A stretch of 30,551 bases of DNA, from assembly GCA_044866075.1 (NCBI GenBank), contig JBIOTQ010000040.1:1-30551 (forward strand), in the 5' to 3' direction. The DNA is from JBASRP01 sp044866075. Its GTDB lineage: Bacteria; Actinomycetota; AC-67. This document shows, piece after piece, positions 22,115-30,459 of the stretch. The notes beneath the pieces are model-generated. The model was not told where the DNA came from and ran no database searches. It worked only from the letters and a program-made list of their open reading frames with translations. Every line of letters starts with the position of its first letter. Position 1 is the stretch's first letter. Made by a program: the position numbers and the translations under genes.

Positions 22115-22983
22115 AGCTCAGCGCCCCAGCCAAGATCAACCTCTACCTGTGGGTGGGCGCGCGGCGCGCCGACGGATGGCACGAGATCGAGTCGATCATG
22201 CAGTCGATCTCGCTGGCCGACGGCTTGACGGTTTCGCCTGCGGACGTCGTTTCCCTCGACGTCGAACCGCGCGGCTCCGCGCCGGAGGACGAGTCGAACC
22301 TCGTCGTGAAGGCGGTCCGTGTCCTGGGATCCTCGACGGGGTCGGCGAGCGGGGCGGCCCTGCGTCTCACGAAAGAGGTTCCCGCCGGGGCCGGTTTGGG
22401 CGGCGGTTCTTCGGATGCGGCGGCCGCGCTCGTGGGCCTCAATGAGCTATGGCGATGCGGGCTCTCGCGGAAGGCGCTCGAGAAGCTCGGGGCGTCGGTC
22501 GGCGCGGACGTGCCCTTCTGCGTGCGCGGCGGGACGGCCGGCGCGCTGGGCGCGGGGGAGCGGCTGTCGCCCCTGATCGTCGCCGGGCCTCTGTGGTGGG
22601 TGATCGCGATGCCGGCGACATCGCTCGCGACCGCGGACGTCTACGCGCGGTTCGACGAGCTGGGCGGCTCCTCCTCGCAGAGCGACGCGCACGATCTCGC
22701 CGATTCACTCGCGCGCGGGGACCTGGACCGGGTCGCGGCGACGCTGCGGAACGACCTGACGGACGCGGCGCTGGCGATGGCGCCGTCCATCGCGGCTGTG
22801 CGCGATGCGCTCACGAAGGCCGGCGCCCTCGGTGTCGTGATGAGCGGCAGCGGCCCGGCGTGGTGCGGGCTCGCGCGCGACGAAGCGCACGCCGGGGAGA
22901 TCGCGTCGGCGGTGCGCGCGGACGTCGAACGGGCCTGGGTCGTGCGGTCGCTGGATCGCGGAGCCCGGATCGTCGAACGCTAG
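22111..22983 (+). CDS. ispE: 4-diphosphocytidyl-2-C-methyl-D-erythritol kinase
   Basis: Fourth step of the MEP pathway to isoprenoid precursors: ATP-dependent phosphorylation of CDP-methylerythritol. 290 residues of the GHMP kinase fold. SAPAKINLYLWVG with the conserved Lys at the N-terminus, GWHEIES, the ATP loop PAGAGLGGGSSDAAAAL, GADVPFCVRGGTA, and the C-terminal VMSGSGPAWCGL are all intact. GTG at 22111 overlaps the ksgA stop by four bases. Followed by a 57-bp gap and the broken HTH gene. Confidence 0.96.
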   Translation: MKLSAPAKINLYLWVGARRADGWHEIESIMQSISLADGLTVSPADVVSLDVEPRGSAPEDESNLVVKAVRVLGSSTGSASGAALRLTKEVPAGAGLGGGSSDAAAALVGLNELWRCGLSRKALEKLGASVGADVPFCVRGGTAGALGAGERLSPLIVAGPLWWVIAMPATSLATADVYARFDELGGSSSQSDAHDLADSLARGDLDRVAATLRNDLTDAALAMAPSIAAVRDALTKAGALGVVMSGSGPAWCGLARDEAHAGEIASAVRADVERAWVVRSLDRGARIVER

Positions 22984-23040
22984 GACTCTTCAACCGAACG
23001 CCCGCGCATCGTTGTCATATCCACCTGTTACCGTTGCCGA

Positions 23041-23718
23041 GTGACCCGCGCCGCACAGATGTTGAAGAGGCAACGCGCGATGGAGTTACGTGGTGCCGGC
23101 AAGAGCTACCGCGAGATCGCCGAGATTCTTAGCGTTTCCCGCTCATCGTGTTCTCGATGGCTCAAGGATATGCCTCTCACTACAGATCAGCAGAAGGCGC
23201 TCCAGGAGCGAACAGCTCCTGTTTACCTGCGTCGTGCCGCGACGCTGAGAAGACGCACCGATCATCGAGTGGCGGCGATCATTCGTGACGCGGCCGCTGA
23301 GGTGGGTACGCTCTCTGTCCGTGACCTCTTTGTCGTGGGCGTTGTCGCCTATTGGGCTGAGGGCACGAAGTCGAAACCGTGGAGCCGAAAGTCGCGAGTG
23401 AATTCATCAACTCCGATCCAACGATGATTCTGCTCTTCCTGAGATGGCTAGAACTTGTTGGGATCGCCAGAGACCGGCTCGTGTTTCGAGTGGCCATCCA
23501 TGAGTCGGCCGACGTGGAGTGGGCCAGTCTCTTCTGGTCGCGAGTAATCGGGATACCTGTGGATCGGTTCTCCAGACCCAGCCTGAAGCGGCACAATCCC
23601 GAGACTGTACGGAAGAACATCGGCTCCGATTACGTGGGCTGCCTTACAATTGATGTCTGCCGCAGCGCTGATCTATTGAGGCGGATAACCGGCTGGTATG
23701 AAGGGATGATCAGGTCGA
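23041..23718 (+). pseudogene. Frameshifted HTH gene with YWAEGTK...FINSDP signature, running into tRNA-Gln
   Basis: Frame 1 starts at GTG 23041 and reads an N-terminal helix-turn-helix (ELRGAGKSYREIAEILSVS, SCSRWLKDM) and then VVGVVAYWAEGTKSKPW before ending at 23427. A frame shifted by one base continues the protein as EFINSDPTMILLFLRWLELVG, IHESADVEW, FWSRVIGIPVDRF, LKRHNP and TGWYEGM. One missing base near 23399 rejoins the halves, so this looks like a single gene of about 220-230 codons. I know this pattern from HTH proteins scattered in actinobacterial genomes; the YWAEGTK...NSDP core recalls LAGLIDADG-like folds, which is only a suggestion. The second frame has no stop before the tRNA and runs through it to 23852. 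Its lower third-position GC suggests acquired DNA. Confidence 0.68.
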
Positions 23719-23793
23719 TGGGCCCTGGTGTAAACGTGGCGAGCATCTCGGACTTTGACTCCGAGGGTTCAGGTTCGACTCCTGAGGGCCCAG
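23719..23793 (+). tRNA. tRNA-Gln (anticodon TTG)
   Basis: A full cloverleaf can be drawn over 75 nt. Acceptor TGGGCCC (23719-23725) pairs with GGGCCCA (23786-23792), discriminator G at 23793. The D-stem GTGT/GCAT includes two wobble pairs, and the D-loop has the conserved GG. Anticodon stem TCGGA/TCCGA encloses CTTTGAC with TTG at 23755-23757. T-stem TCAGG/CCTGA holds TTCGACT. CCA is not encoded. A glutamine tRNA near glmU is known in other Actinomycetota. Any promoter must lie in the 3' end of the broken gene just upstream; I see no convincing one. Confidence 0.93.
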
Positions 23794-23833
23794 CTATTCC
23801 TTCGACTCTTTTCGAACGCCACATCGCATACTC

Positions 23834-25306
23834 ATGCCGAATCGCGACGTAAACGCCCGGTCCCCCAAGCTAGCGGCCGTCGTCCTCGCCGCCGGCGAAG
23901 GGAAACGTTTCAAGTCCTCGACGCCCAAGGTGCTTCACGCGCTCTGCGGACGACCGCTGGTCGGCTACGTCCTCACCGCACTCGAACCTCTTTCGGCGAC
24001 GAAGACGATCGTCGTCATCGGCCGCGGGGGGGATGAGGTCAAGAGCGCGGCGAAACAGCTCACGAAGACCAAGCTCACATTCGCTCTGCAGGAGCGGCAG
24101 CTCGGCACCGCCGATGCCGCGCGCGTCGGCGACGACGCGCTCGCGCGATTCGCGGGCGACGTCCTCGTCGTGCCCGGCGACTCGCCCCTACTCACCACAG
24201 AGACCCTGCAGACCCTGGTCGATCACCAGCGCCGCACGAAGGCGGCCGCGACGATGCTCACGGCCGACCTCGACGACCCCACCGGCTACGGACGCGTGAT
24301 CCGCGATGCGCAGGGCCGCGTGGAGCGCATCGTCGAGGAAACGGACGCGACTCCCGACGAGAAGAAGATCACGGAAGCGAACACCAGCGTGTGGGTGTTC
24401 GACCGCGCCGCCCTCCGGTCGGCGCTGACGAAGATCGACCGGGCCAACACGCAAAAGGAGTTCTATCTGACCGACGTCGTTGCCGTGCTGCGCGACAAGG
24501 GAGAGGCCGTCGAGGCCGTCAGTGCCAGCGACCCGACCGAGGTTCTCGGCGTCAATTCGCGCGTGCAGCTCGCCGACGTGGCGGCCCTGATGCGTCGCCG
24601 GATCGCCGAGCAACACATGCTCGACGGCGTCACGATCATCGACCCCGCCACGACCTTCATCGACGCCGGTGTCGCGATCGGCCGCGACACGACCATCCAT
24701 CCCTTGTCGCACCTCCACGGGACAACGACCGTCGGCGACCGGGCCGAGATCGGCCCGAACGTGAAGCTCGTCGATACGACGGTCGGCGACGGCGCCACAG
24801 TGATCAACGCCGTCGCGAGCCAGGCGACGATCGGCGCCCGCGCGCAGGTGGGTCCGTTCACGTACCTCCGGCCCGGCGCGGTGCTGAAGGAGGGCGCGAA
24901 GGCCGGCAGCTACGTCGAGGTCAAGAAGAGCACGATCGGCAAAGGCAGCAAGGTGCCGCATCTCTCGTACGTCGGCGACGCCGAGATCGGCGAGAACGTC
25001 AACATCGGCGCCGGCACCATCACGTGCAACTACGACGGCGAGACCGGGAAGAAATCCAAGACGGTTATCGGGGACGACGTCCTCATCGGAAGCGATACGA
25101 TGCTCGTGGCGCCGGTCACCGTAGGGAAGGGTGCCGTCACCGGCGCGGGTGCGGTCGTCAGCAAGGACATCCCGCCCGGGGAGGTCGCGATCGGGGCGCC
25201 GGCGCGAACGGTTCGGAAGCGCAAGGGGACCGGAAATCGAGTCAGCCGGGCGGGTGGGGGGCCGATAAGGCCGCGACGCGCGGCGAAGGAGGGCCGCAAG
25301 ACGTGA
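23834..25306 (+). CDS. glmU: Bifunctional GlcNAc-1-P uridyltransferase / GlcN-1-P acetyltransferase
   Basis: Makes UDP-GlcNAc for peptidoglycan in two steps. 490 residues. The N-terminal pyrophosphorylase domain has VVLAAGEGKRFKSSTPKVLH, ALQERQLGTADA, VVPGDSPLL and EANTSVWVF. The C-terminal left-handed beta-helix carries hexapeptide repeats with LRPGAVLKEGAKAGSYVEVK, PHLSYVGDAEIG, NIGAGTITCNYDG and VLIGSDTMLVAPV. A basic tail of about 30 residues follows the helix. ATG at 23834 lies 40 bp after the tRNA with no Shine-Dalgarno, so it may be co-transcribed with the tRNA. The stop overlaps the prs GTG (GTGA). Confidence 0.96.
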   Translation: MPNRDVNARSPKLAAVVLAAGEGKRFKSSTPKVLHALCGRPLVGYVLTALEPLSATKTIVVIGRGGDEVKSAAKQLTKTKLTFALQERQLGTADAARVGDDALARFAGDVLVVPGDSPLLTTETLQTLVDHQRRTKAAATMLTADLDDPTGYGRVIRDAQGRVERIVEETDATPDEKKITEANTSVWVFDRAALRSALTKIDRANTQKEFYLTDVVAVLRDKGEAVEAVSASDPTEVLGVNSRVQLADVAALMRRRIAEQHMLDGVTIIDPATTFIDAGVAIGRDTTIHPLSHLHGTTTVGDRAEIGPNVKLVDTTVGDGATVINAVASQATIGARAQVGPFTYLRPGAVLKEGAKAGSYVEVKKSTIGKGSKVPHLSYVGDAEIGENVNIGAGTITCNYDGETGKKSKTVIGDDVLIGSDTMLVAPVTVGKGAVTGAGAVVSKDIPPGEVAIGAPARTVRKRKGTGNRVSRAGGGPIRPRRAAKEGRKT

Positions 25307-26274
25307 GCGGGCTGGAGATCACGACGAAGAAGCGCATGATCTTCGCGGCCGGGCGCTCGAACCTCGAGCTCGCCGAGGAGATCGCGAAGAACCTCGGGGT
25401 GACGTGCGCCGAGGTGGAGATCTCGGACTTCGCGAATGGCGAGATCTACTTCCGCTTCGAGGAGAACGTGCGCGGCTCCGACGTCTTCATCTTCCAGACG
25501 CACTCCGATCCGATCAACAAGATGATCATGGAACAGCTGATCATGATCGACGCCGCGAAGCGCGCGTCGGCCAAGAGGATCAGCGCCGTCATCCCCTTCT
25601 ACGGCTATTCGCGGCAGGACAAGAAGACGCGCGGCCGCGAGCCGATCACGAGCCGTCTCGTCGCGGATCTCCTGACCGCGGCCGGGGCCGACCGCGTGCT
25701 GACGGTCGACCTGCACACGAGCCAGATCCAGGGCTTCTTCGACAAGCCGGTGGACCACCTCACCGCGCTGCCTCTGCTGGCCGACTTTCTCGGGAACAAG
25801 TTCGACGATCTCGTCATCGTATCGCCGGACGCCGGCCGCGTCCGCGTCGCGGAGAAATTCGCCGGGCGGCTCCACTCACCGCTGGCGATCCTCCACAAGC
25901 GGCGCCGGCCCGACCAGCGGAACGTGTCCGAGACGCTCGAGGTCGTCGGTGATGTGCGCGGCAAGCGGTGCGTTCTGGTGGACGACATGATCGACACGGC
26001 GGGGACGATCACCGGCGGCGCCGAGGTGCTGATGGAGTTCGGGGCCGAAGAGGTCTACGCCTGCGCCACGCATGGGATCCTGAGCGACCCAGCGATCGAC
26101 CGGATCAAGAACGCTCCGCTGAAGGAGGTCGTGCTGACGAACACGCTGCCGATCCCCGAAGACCGCCGGATCGACAGCATCACCATCCTGTCCATCGCAC
26201 CGATCATCGCTTCGACGATCCGGGCCGTCTTCACCGACACATCGGTCTCCGAGATCTTCCACGGCGAGAACTAG
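25303..26274 (+). CDS. prs: Ribose-phosphate pyrophosphokinase
   Basis: Forms PRPP from ribose-5-phosphate and ATP for purine, pyrimidine, histidine and tryptophan synthesis. 323 residues. Motifs: SDFANGEIYFRFEENVRG, FQTHSDPIN, IPFYGYSRQDKK, the metal-binding VDLHTSQIQGFF, and the PRPP loop CVLVDDMIDTAGTI. Class I type. GTG at 25303 overlaps the glmU TGA and has AAGGAGGG upstream; the frame further upstream lies inside glmU. A strong hairpin follows the stop. The glmU-prs-ctc-pth order is shared by Actinomycetota and Bacilli. Confidence 0.97.
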   Translation: MSGLEITTKKRMIFAAGRSNLELAEEIAKNLGVTCAEVEISDFANGEIYFRFEENVRGSDVFIFQTHSDPINKMIMEQLIMIDAAKRASAKRISAVIPFYGYSRQDKKTRGREPITSRLVADLLTAAGADRVLTVDLHTSQIQGFFDKPVDHLTALPLLADFLGNKFDDLVIVSPDAGRVRVAEKFAGRLHSPLAILHKRRRPDQRNVSETLEVVGDVRGKRCVLVDDMIDTAGTITGGAEVLMEFGAEEVYACATHGILSDPAIDRIKNAPLKEVVLTNTLPIPEDRRIDSITILSIAPIIASTIRAVFTDTSVSEIFHGEN

Positions 26275-26286
26275 ACCGAGAAGGGT

Positions 26287-26312
26287 CGAGCCCGGCCTGT
26301 GGGCCGGGCTCG
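26287..26312 (+). terminator. Hairpin terminator after prs
   Basis: CGAGCCCGGCC (26287-26297), loop TGTG, and its perfect 11-bp complement (26302-26312), 12 bp after the prs stop. No U-tract follows, as in many high-GC Gram-positive terminators. It separates glmU-prs from the rplY promoter. Confidence 0.72.
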
Positions 26313-26456
26313 CCGCATCCCCTCGCAGGTGAGAGCGACAACCGCTCTTACTGCGACGACCAAGATGCGACCATTGGTCGCCTCTTGTCTGTGGCCCGCG
26401 TCACTTGCTCTGATGTGAAAGGGCTCACAGGGCGGGAAACGGGCTCTTCGAGCCGC

Positions 26457-26465
26457 TGGTAAAAT
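26457..26465 (+). promoter_or_regulatory. Extended -10 promoter of rplY
   Basis: TGGTAAAAT provides a TGN extension plus TAAAAT as a -10, 33 bp before the rplY ATG. No clear -35 is seen 17 bp upstream, which extended -10 promoters tolerate. The gap 26313-26456 shows nothing else recognisable. Confidence 0.55.
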
Positions 26466-26498
26466 GCGGCGCCGTTCGATCGTGGAGGGAGAGAGCTC

Positions 26499-27188
26499 AT
26501 GGAGGTAGCGCTTCCGGCCGAGGCCCGCACCGGTACCGGGAAGGGCGTGACCCGCAAGCTGCGGGCCGCCGGCAAGGTGCCCGCCGTCCTGTACGGCCGT
26601 GGGCTCGAGCCCCTGGCTCTCTCCGTCGACCGCATCGCTCTGAACAAGGTCTTCAAGACCGAGGCCGGTCGCAACGTCCTGATCGACCTCAAGGTGGACG
26701 GCGACAACCATCTGACGATGGCCCGTGATATCCAGCGCGATCCGTTGCGCGGCACGGTCGTCCATGTCGACTTCCTCAAGATCGCCCGCGACGTCGCCAT
26801 CGAGGTCGACGTGCCGATCCACATCACCGGCGAGTCTCCCGGCGTGAAGGAAGGCGGCGTCATCGAGCATCACCTTTGGAGCGTGCACGTCTCCTGCCTG
26901 CCGACCAGCGTGCCCGACCGACTCGACGCCGACGTCTCGCGGATGGTGATCGGCGACATGCTACGCGTCGGCGATCTCATCGCACCCGAGGGGGTCGAGA
27001 TCCTGACCAATCCCGAGGAAGCGGTGCTCGGCGTCGTCGTGCCGCAGGTCCTCAAGGTCGAGGAGGAGGTTCCGGCCGAGGTCGAGCTCGCCGAGGGCGA
27101 AGAGGCGCCTGCCGAGGCGGCCGAGGGCGAAGAGGGCGCCGCGCCGGCCGCCGAGGGCGGCGGCGGGGGCGAGTCCGAGGAGGGCTAA
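26499..27188 (+). CDS. rplY: 50S ribosomal protein L25, long CTC/TL5 form
   Basis: Binds 5S rRNA in the large subunit; the long form is the general-stress protein CTC of Bacilli. 229 residues. The N-terminal L25 domain (about 1-90) has RTGTGKGVTRKLRAAGKVPAVLYG and RDIQRDPLRGTVVHVDFLK. The C-terminal TL5 beta-domain (about 92-185) has VPIHITGESPGVKEGG, LPTSVPDRLDADVS and NPEEAVLGVV. A tail of about 40 residues is almost only Glu, Ala and Gly, ending in a Gly run, typical of actinobacterial L25. ATG at 26499 with GGAGGGAGAG 7 nt upstream. pth starts 27 bp after the stop. Confidence 0.96.
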   Translation: MEVALPAEARTGTGKGVTRKLRAAGKVPAVLYGRGLEPLALSVDRIALNKVFKTEAGRNVLIDLKVDGDNHLTMARDIQRDPLRGTVVHVDFLKIARDVAIEVDVPIHITGESPGVKEGGVIEHHLWSVHVSCLPTSVPDRLDADVSRMVIGDMLRVGDLIAPEGVEILTNPEEAVLGVVVPQVLKVEEEVPAEVELAEGEEAPAEAAEGEEGAAPAAEGGGGGESEEG

Positions 27189-27215
27189 GCCCTCCCGGGA
27201 AACACCGGCCTCTCC

Positions 27216-27803
27216 GTGGCCGAGCTCACGCTCATCGCCGGGCTCGGCAACCCCGACCCCGAATACGAGCGCACGCGCCACAACCTCGGTTTCCTCGTCG
27301 CCGACGAGCTCGCCGACAGTCTCGACGCCCGCTTCAAGCGCTCGAAGCACGAGGCGCTGGTGGCCGAGGCCCGCGACGGCGAGACGCGCTTGCTGCTGGC
27401 GAAGCCGCGGACCTACATGAACGACTCGGGCCGCTCGGTCGCGGCGCTGTCGCGGTTCTACAAGGTCCCGCCCGAGCGGATCATCGTCGTGCACGACGAG
27501 CTCGACCTGCCGTTCGGGGTCGTGCGCGTGAAGCGCGGCGGGGGAGCCGGCGGACACAACGGCGTCCTATCCGTGGTCCTGGCGATCGGACCCGAGTTCG
27601 TGCGCGTGCGCCTCGGCATCGGACGGCCGCCGGGCCGGAAGGATCCGGTCGATTTCGTCCTCGAGAACTTCCGAAAGGCGGAGCAGCCGGAGGTACCCGC
27701 GATCGTGGGTTCGGGTGCCGACGCCGTTCTGATGGTCGTGCGCGAGGGGATCGGGCCGGCGCAGACGGAGATCAATCGCCGCGCGGAAGCGGAGCCTACG
27801 TAA
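27216..27803 (+). CDS. pth: Peptidyl-tRNA hydrolase
   Basis: Cleaves peptidyl-tRNA released from stalled ribosomes. 195 residues. Seen: LIAGLGNPDPEYERTRHNLGF with the catalytic His and conserved Asn, KPRTYMNDSGRSV, VVHDELDLPFG with the catalytic Asp, and GGGAGGHNGVLSV. All key residues are intact. GTG at 27216 has no clear Shine-Dalgarno, so translation may be coupled to rplY. The 3' end overlaps the convergent hydrolase gene by 8 bp. Confidence 0.96.
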   Translation: MAELTLIAGLGNPDPEYERTRHNLGFLVADELADSLDARFKRSKHEALVAEARDGETRLLLAKPRTYMNDSGRSVAALSRFYKVPPERIIVVHDELDLPFGVVRVKRGGGAGGHNGVLSVVLAIGPEFVRVRLGIGRPPGRKDPVDFVLENFRKAEQPEVPAIVGSGADAVLMVVREGIGPAQTEINRRAEAEPT

Positions 27804-30258
27804 CGTCGACGTTCGTGACGTGACCGCTCTCGGAGAACGTCACCGTTCCGGTGCGGCCGCCGGTCAGGCAGAACTCGAAGTGAGTGCCGGTGCGCTTCGA
27901 CGGCTGGCCGATCGTACGGAGCACCGCCTCCGGCGTCATCCCGGGTCGCAGCCCTGAAAGGTCCTGGTCTGTGAGATCGGCGACGTCCGCGCGGCACGCG
28001 TTCGGCGCGATCCCGATCGCCCGTTCCCACATCTGAAGGTACGCCTCCGGGCCGAGCAACATGTCGTCGATGATCGCGTCGCCCGCTTGGACGCGCAGAT
28101 CCTCGAGCCAGTCCGGATACAACCCGTAGTGCGCGACGCCGTCGGCGTTTATGTCGTAGACGCGCTCGCCGCTCCGCTGCTTGTCGAAGACCACGCCGCC
28201 GAATCCGGTGAACGGGTACGAGACCTTCGTCTTACCGTTGCGCGGGGCTCCTTGGGCCCCGAAACCGTTCACATCCGACCCGTAACCGAAGCCGAAGAGG
28301 AATCGCGGGTCGGCCCACTTGCGGCGCTGTCTCCAGTCGTTGACGAACCCCTCAGAACCCCCGGCGTACGGCGTCACCACACCGCCGAGCTGGTACACGC
28401 GGGGGTAGATCGTGTCGTCGGCCCAGCTGTGGCTCGAAACGACGCCGGAGTACCCTTCGTCGGCGAGGATGTCCAGTGCTTGGTGGCGAGCGCGGGCGCT
28501 CATGTGGTCGGGGTCGAAGATCATGCCTCGTTTGATGAGTCCGCGGACCGCGTACGCCCCGAGCGGGCTCAACCCGCGCACGTTGCAGTGCGGGGCCGGC
28601 GGGTAGACGGGAGCGACGCCGGTCCTTCCGGCGACCTGGAGGACGCCCGCGAAGATCGAGTCGCGGCCGGTCAACGCTTCGGGTGCTCCCGCGTCGTCGC
28701 CGAGATTCAGCTGGGTCTTGTCGTGCGCGCCGTGATCGTGGTCGGTGCAGGTCTCCATCTGCCAGTACCGGCCCGTCTCCATCCGGTTCCCGCTGTTTGT
28801 AACGATCCCCGTCGCCCCGGCGTCACCCGTGATCCCGGTCAGAGCGTTGTCGAACTTGTTCGCGAGCTCCATCTGACGGACGCCCAGCGCGTACACCTCG
28901 TCGAGCCCCCGATCGATCTGTTCCCTGTCGCACTGCGGGACCTCCACCACCAGCCCGCAGTTGAACGGGATCGAGATCTCGACGCCCGTGATGACCGCGA
29001 GCTTGCCGGCGTTGATGACACGCCGCGCTTGGAAAGGATCGGTCACTATCCGGAACCAGCCTTCACCGGGGCCTCCGCTTTGCGCGTCGATGTAGCGCTC
29101 CAGTTCGTGGAGACGCTTGGCCTCCAGGCGCACGCCGTCCATCTCGTTGCAGCTGTTCTCCTTGTAGGGATACGCCGTGCAGAGGGCGTGGTTGTCGACG
29201 AGGAGCGCGGTGAATATGCGCAGGCCGCCGCGCCAGGCGCGCTCGAGCCACTTGTAGTAGAGCTGTTCGTGCGTGAGCGAGTTGTAGCGGGGCCAGCCCG
29301 CGAAGGTCGGCCAGCCGTGCACGTCGTGGCCGTTCACAGGATCGCCGCCGCTCAACACCATCTCGAGGACCGCGCCGTGGCCCCCCGGGGAGTGGTCCGG
29401 GCAATCGACGAGGGCCCGCGCGGCGCCGTAGCGGTGCCATGGACGTCCACACCGGCTGCGACCGCCGATGAACTCGTAGGCCATCATGTGCACGTGGTCG
29501 TCGAGGAAGCCTCGGACCTCTGAAAACGGCGTCTCACCGACGGCGACGGGACCGGTCGCGTTGATCTCGATCTCGGGGAAGCGCGCGCAGCCGGTCGTCA
29601 AGCGGAGCTCAAACAATGCGTCGTTATCGAGTTCGGAGGCGTCCGCCGGCACGAGCCGGCCGCCGTCTCCCATCCCGAGGACCTGATTCGTCGCGGGGAG
29701 CCGGAACGAGAACTTGCTGTTCTGCGGATCCTGCTCGACGACCCAATCGGAGAGATCGCTTGCGTCGAGTGCGGCGACGATCGCTGCGCCGCGTCCGAGG
29801 GCGGATGAGGCCGTGCCTTTCGTGAACGCGTACGGCACGGTGTCGGTCCACCCATAGGCGAGCCCTCCGACCATTCTGACGGTGGTGTCGTTCGTGACGG
29901 TTTTCAACGCGGTCTCGTCCGCGCCCGCGCTCACCGCGAGGAAGTCGGACTGCTTCCCGAACAACAGATACCGGCCGAGATCGGTCGCCTGGAAATGGAA
30001 GGGCTCGGCGCCGACCAAGTCCGCCGCGCTCGCGACGAATCCTTGATCGTCGCGAAGGACGAAACGGCCGTTCGCAGCGCGCAGCGCATAACAGCCCCCC
30101 GCCATCGCGTAGATGTCCTCCGGCGTTTCGCGGCGGCCCGTCTCTGTGGCAGGCGCGGCGGCGTTCGTCGACGTCAGACCGGCGAGGACCAGCACCAGGA
30201 CGGCGCACGCCAGCCAACGCGGGGTCGGCCGGGGGCGTGGTCGGATGGCGGTCTGCAC
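27796..30258 (-). CDS. Large secreted M19-like hydrolase with beta-trefoil-like and BamE-like domains
   Basis: 820 residues. A signal peptide (hydrophobic WLACAVLVLVLAGLTS after a basic start) is followed by a region with repeated CYALRAANGRFVLRD- and YLLFGKQSDFLAV-like units (about 44-230) that looks like a beta-trefoil. The core (about 245-740) resembles a membrane dipeptidase (M19) TIM barrel: HVH at 255-257 where M19 has HxD, GVEISIPFN for the bridging Glu, DPDHMS (His585), SSHSW (His610), and GYGSDVNGFG (Asp662) for the GSDFDG motif. The last 55 residues (LRPGMTPEAVLRTIGQPS onward) resemble the SmpA/OmlA/BamE fold. GTG at 30258 is chosen because it opens the signal peptide. It lies between pth and probable mfd, where I know of no usual occupant. 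The substrate is unknown. Confidence 0.8.
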   Translation of the reverse strand: MQTAIRPRPRPTPRWLACAVLVLVLAGLTSTNAAAPATETGRRETPEDIYAMAGGCYALRAANGRFVLRDDQGFVASAADLVGAEPFHFQATDLGRYLLFGKQSDFLAVSAGADETALKTVTNDTTVRMVGGLAYGWTDTVPYAFTKGTASSALGRGAAIVAALDASDLSDWVVEQDPQNSKFSFRLPATNQVLGMGDGGRLVPADASELDNDALFELRLTTGCARFPEIEINATGPVAVGETPFSEVRGFLDDHVHMMAYEFIGGRSRCGRPWHRYGAARALVDCPDHSPGGHGAVLEMVLSGGDPVNGHDVHGWPTFAGWPRYNSLTHEQLYYKWLERAWRGGLRIFTALLVDNHALCTAYPYKENSCNEMDGVRLEAKRLHELERYIDAQSGGPGEGWFRIVTDPFQARRVINAGKLAVITGVEISIPFNCGLVVEVPQCDREQIDRGLDEVYALGVRQMELANKFDNALTGITGDAGATGIVTNSGNRMETGRYWQMETCTDHDHGAHDKTQLNLGDDAGAPEALTGRDSIFAGVLQVAGRTGVAPVYPPAPHCNVRGLSPLGAYAVRGLIKRGMIFDPDHMSARARHQALDILADEGYSGVVSSHSWADDTIYPRVYQLGGVVTPYAGGSEGFVNDWRQRRKWADPRFLFGFGYGSDVNGFGAQGAPRNGKTKVSYPFTGFGGVVFDKQRSGERVYDINADGVAHYGLYPDWLEDLRVQAGDAIIDDMLLGPEAYLQMWERAIGIAPNACRADVADLTDQDLSGLRPGMTPEAVLRTIGQPSKRTGTHFEFCLTGGRTGTVTFSESGHVTNVDVT

Positions 30259-30285
30259 GGTGGTCGACCTGCTAATTCGCCTTCG

Positions 30286-30325
30286 GGAGGGAAAGTCCCT
30301 TCTTGGGAAGGAACCCGTCCCCTCC
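30286..30325 (-). promoter_or_regulatory. Structured leader of the M19-like gene (two nested stems)
   Basis: On the minus strand, GGAGGG (30325-30320) pairs with CCCTCC (30291-30286), enclosing an inner 7-bp hairpin TTCCTTC-CCAA-GAAGGGA (30313-30296, including one G-U pair). It ends 27 nt before the GTG. It could be an unclassified cis-acting RNA or an attenuator; no known riboswitch core is recognisable to me. Confidence 0.42.
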
Positions 30326-30415
30326 GGCGTTTCAAGTGGCCGGTAGAGTGGGCTTCTTCGCGGCCGGCCCCGGCGTTCTCGAGCCGGACGCGACACACAT
30401 ATCGGACAGGGACAC

Positions 30416-30438
30416 GCCCGGGTGCGCGGCGCCCGGGC
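30416..30438 (+). promoter_or_regulatory. Hairpin in the leader of the probable mfd gene
   Basis: GCCCGGG (30416-30422) pairs with CCCGGGC (30432-30438) across a 9-nt loop, 21 bp before the ATG at 30460. The strand of action is uncertain because the gap is divergent. Confidence 0.3.
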
Positions 30439-30459
30439 CGTTCGCACGTGCACGCACGG

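Noticed and set aside
23676..23702. TTGAGG / TATGAA promoter for tRNA-Gln
   Set aside because: The spacer is only 15 bp and both hexamers are inside conserved codons of the broken gene; too weak to annotate.
30286..30345. c-di-GMP-I riboswitch in the M19-like leader
   Set aside because: The stems do not match the GEMM arrangement and the conserved receptor and tetraloop segments are missing.
30259..30453. N-terminal extension of the M19-like protein
   Set aside because: The frame is open upstream to 30453, but that part is Arg/Pro-rich without similarity and would bury the signal peptide; the GTG at 30258 is more sensible.
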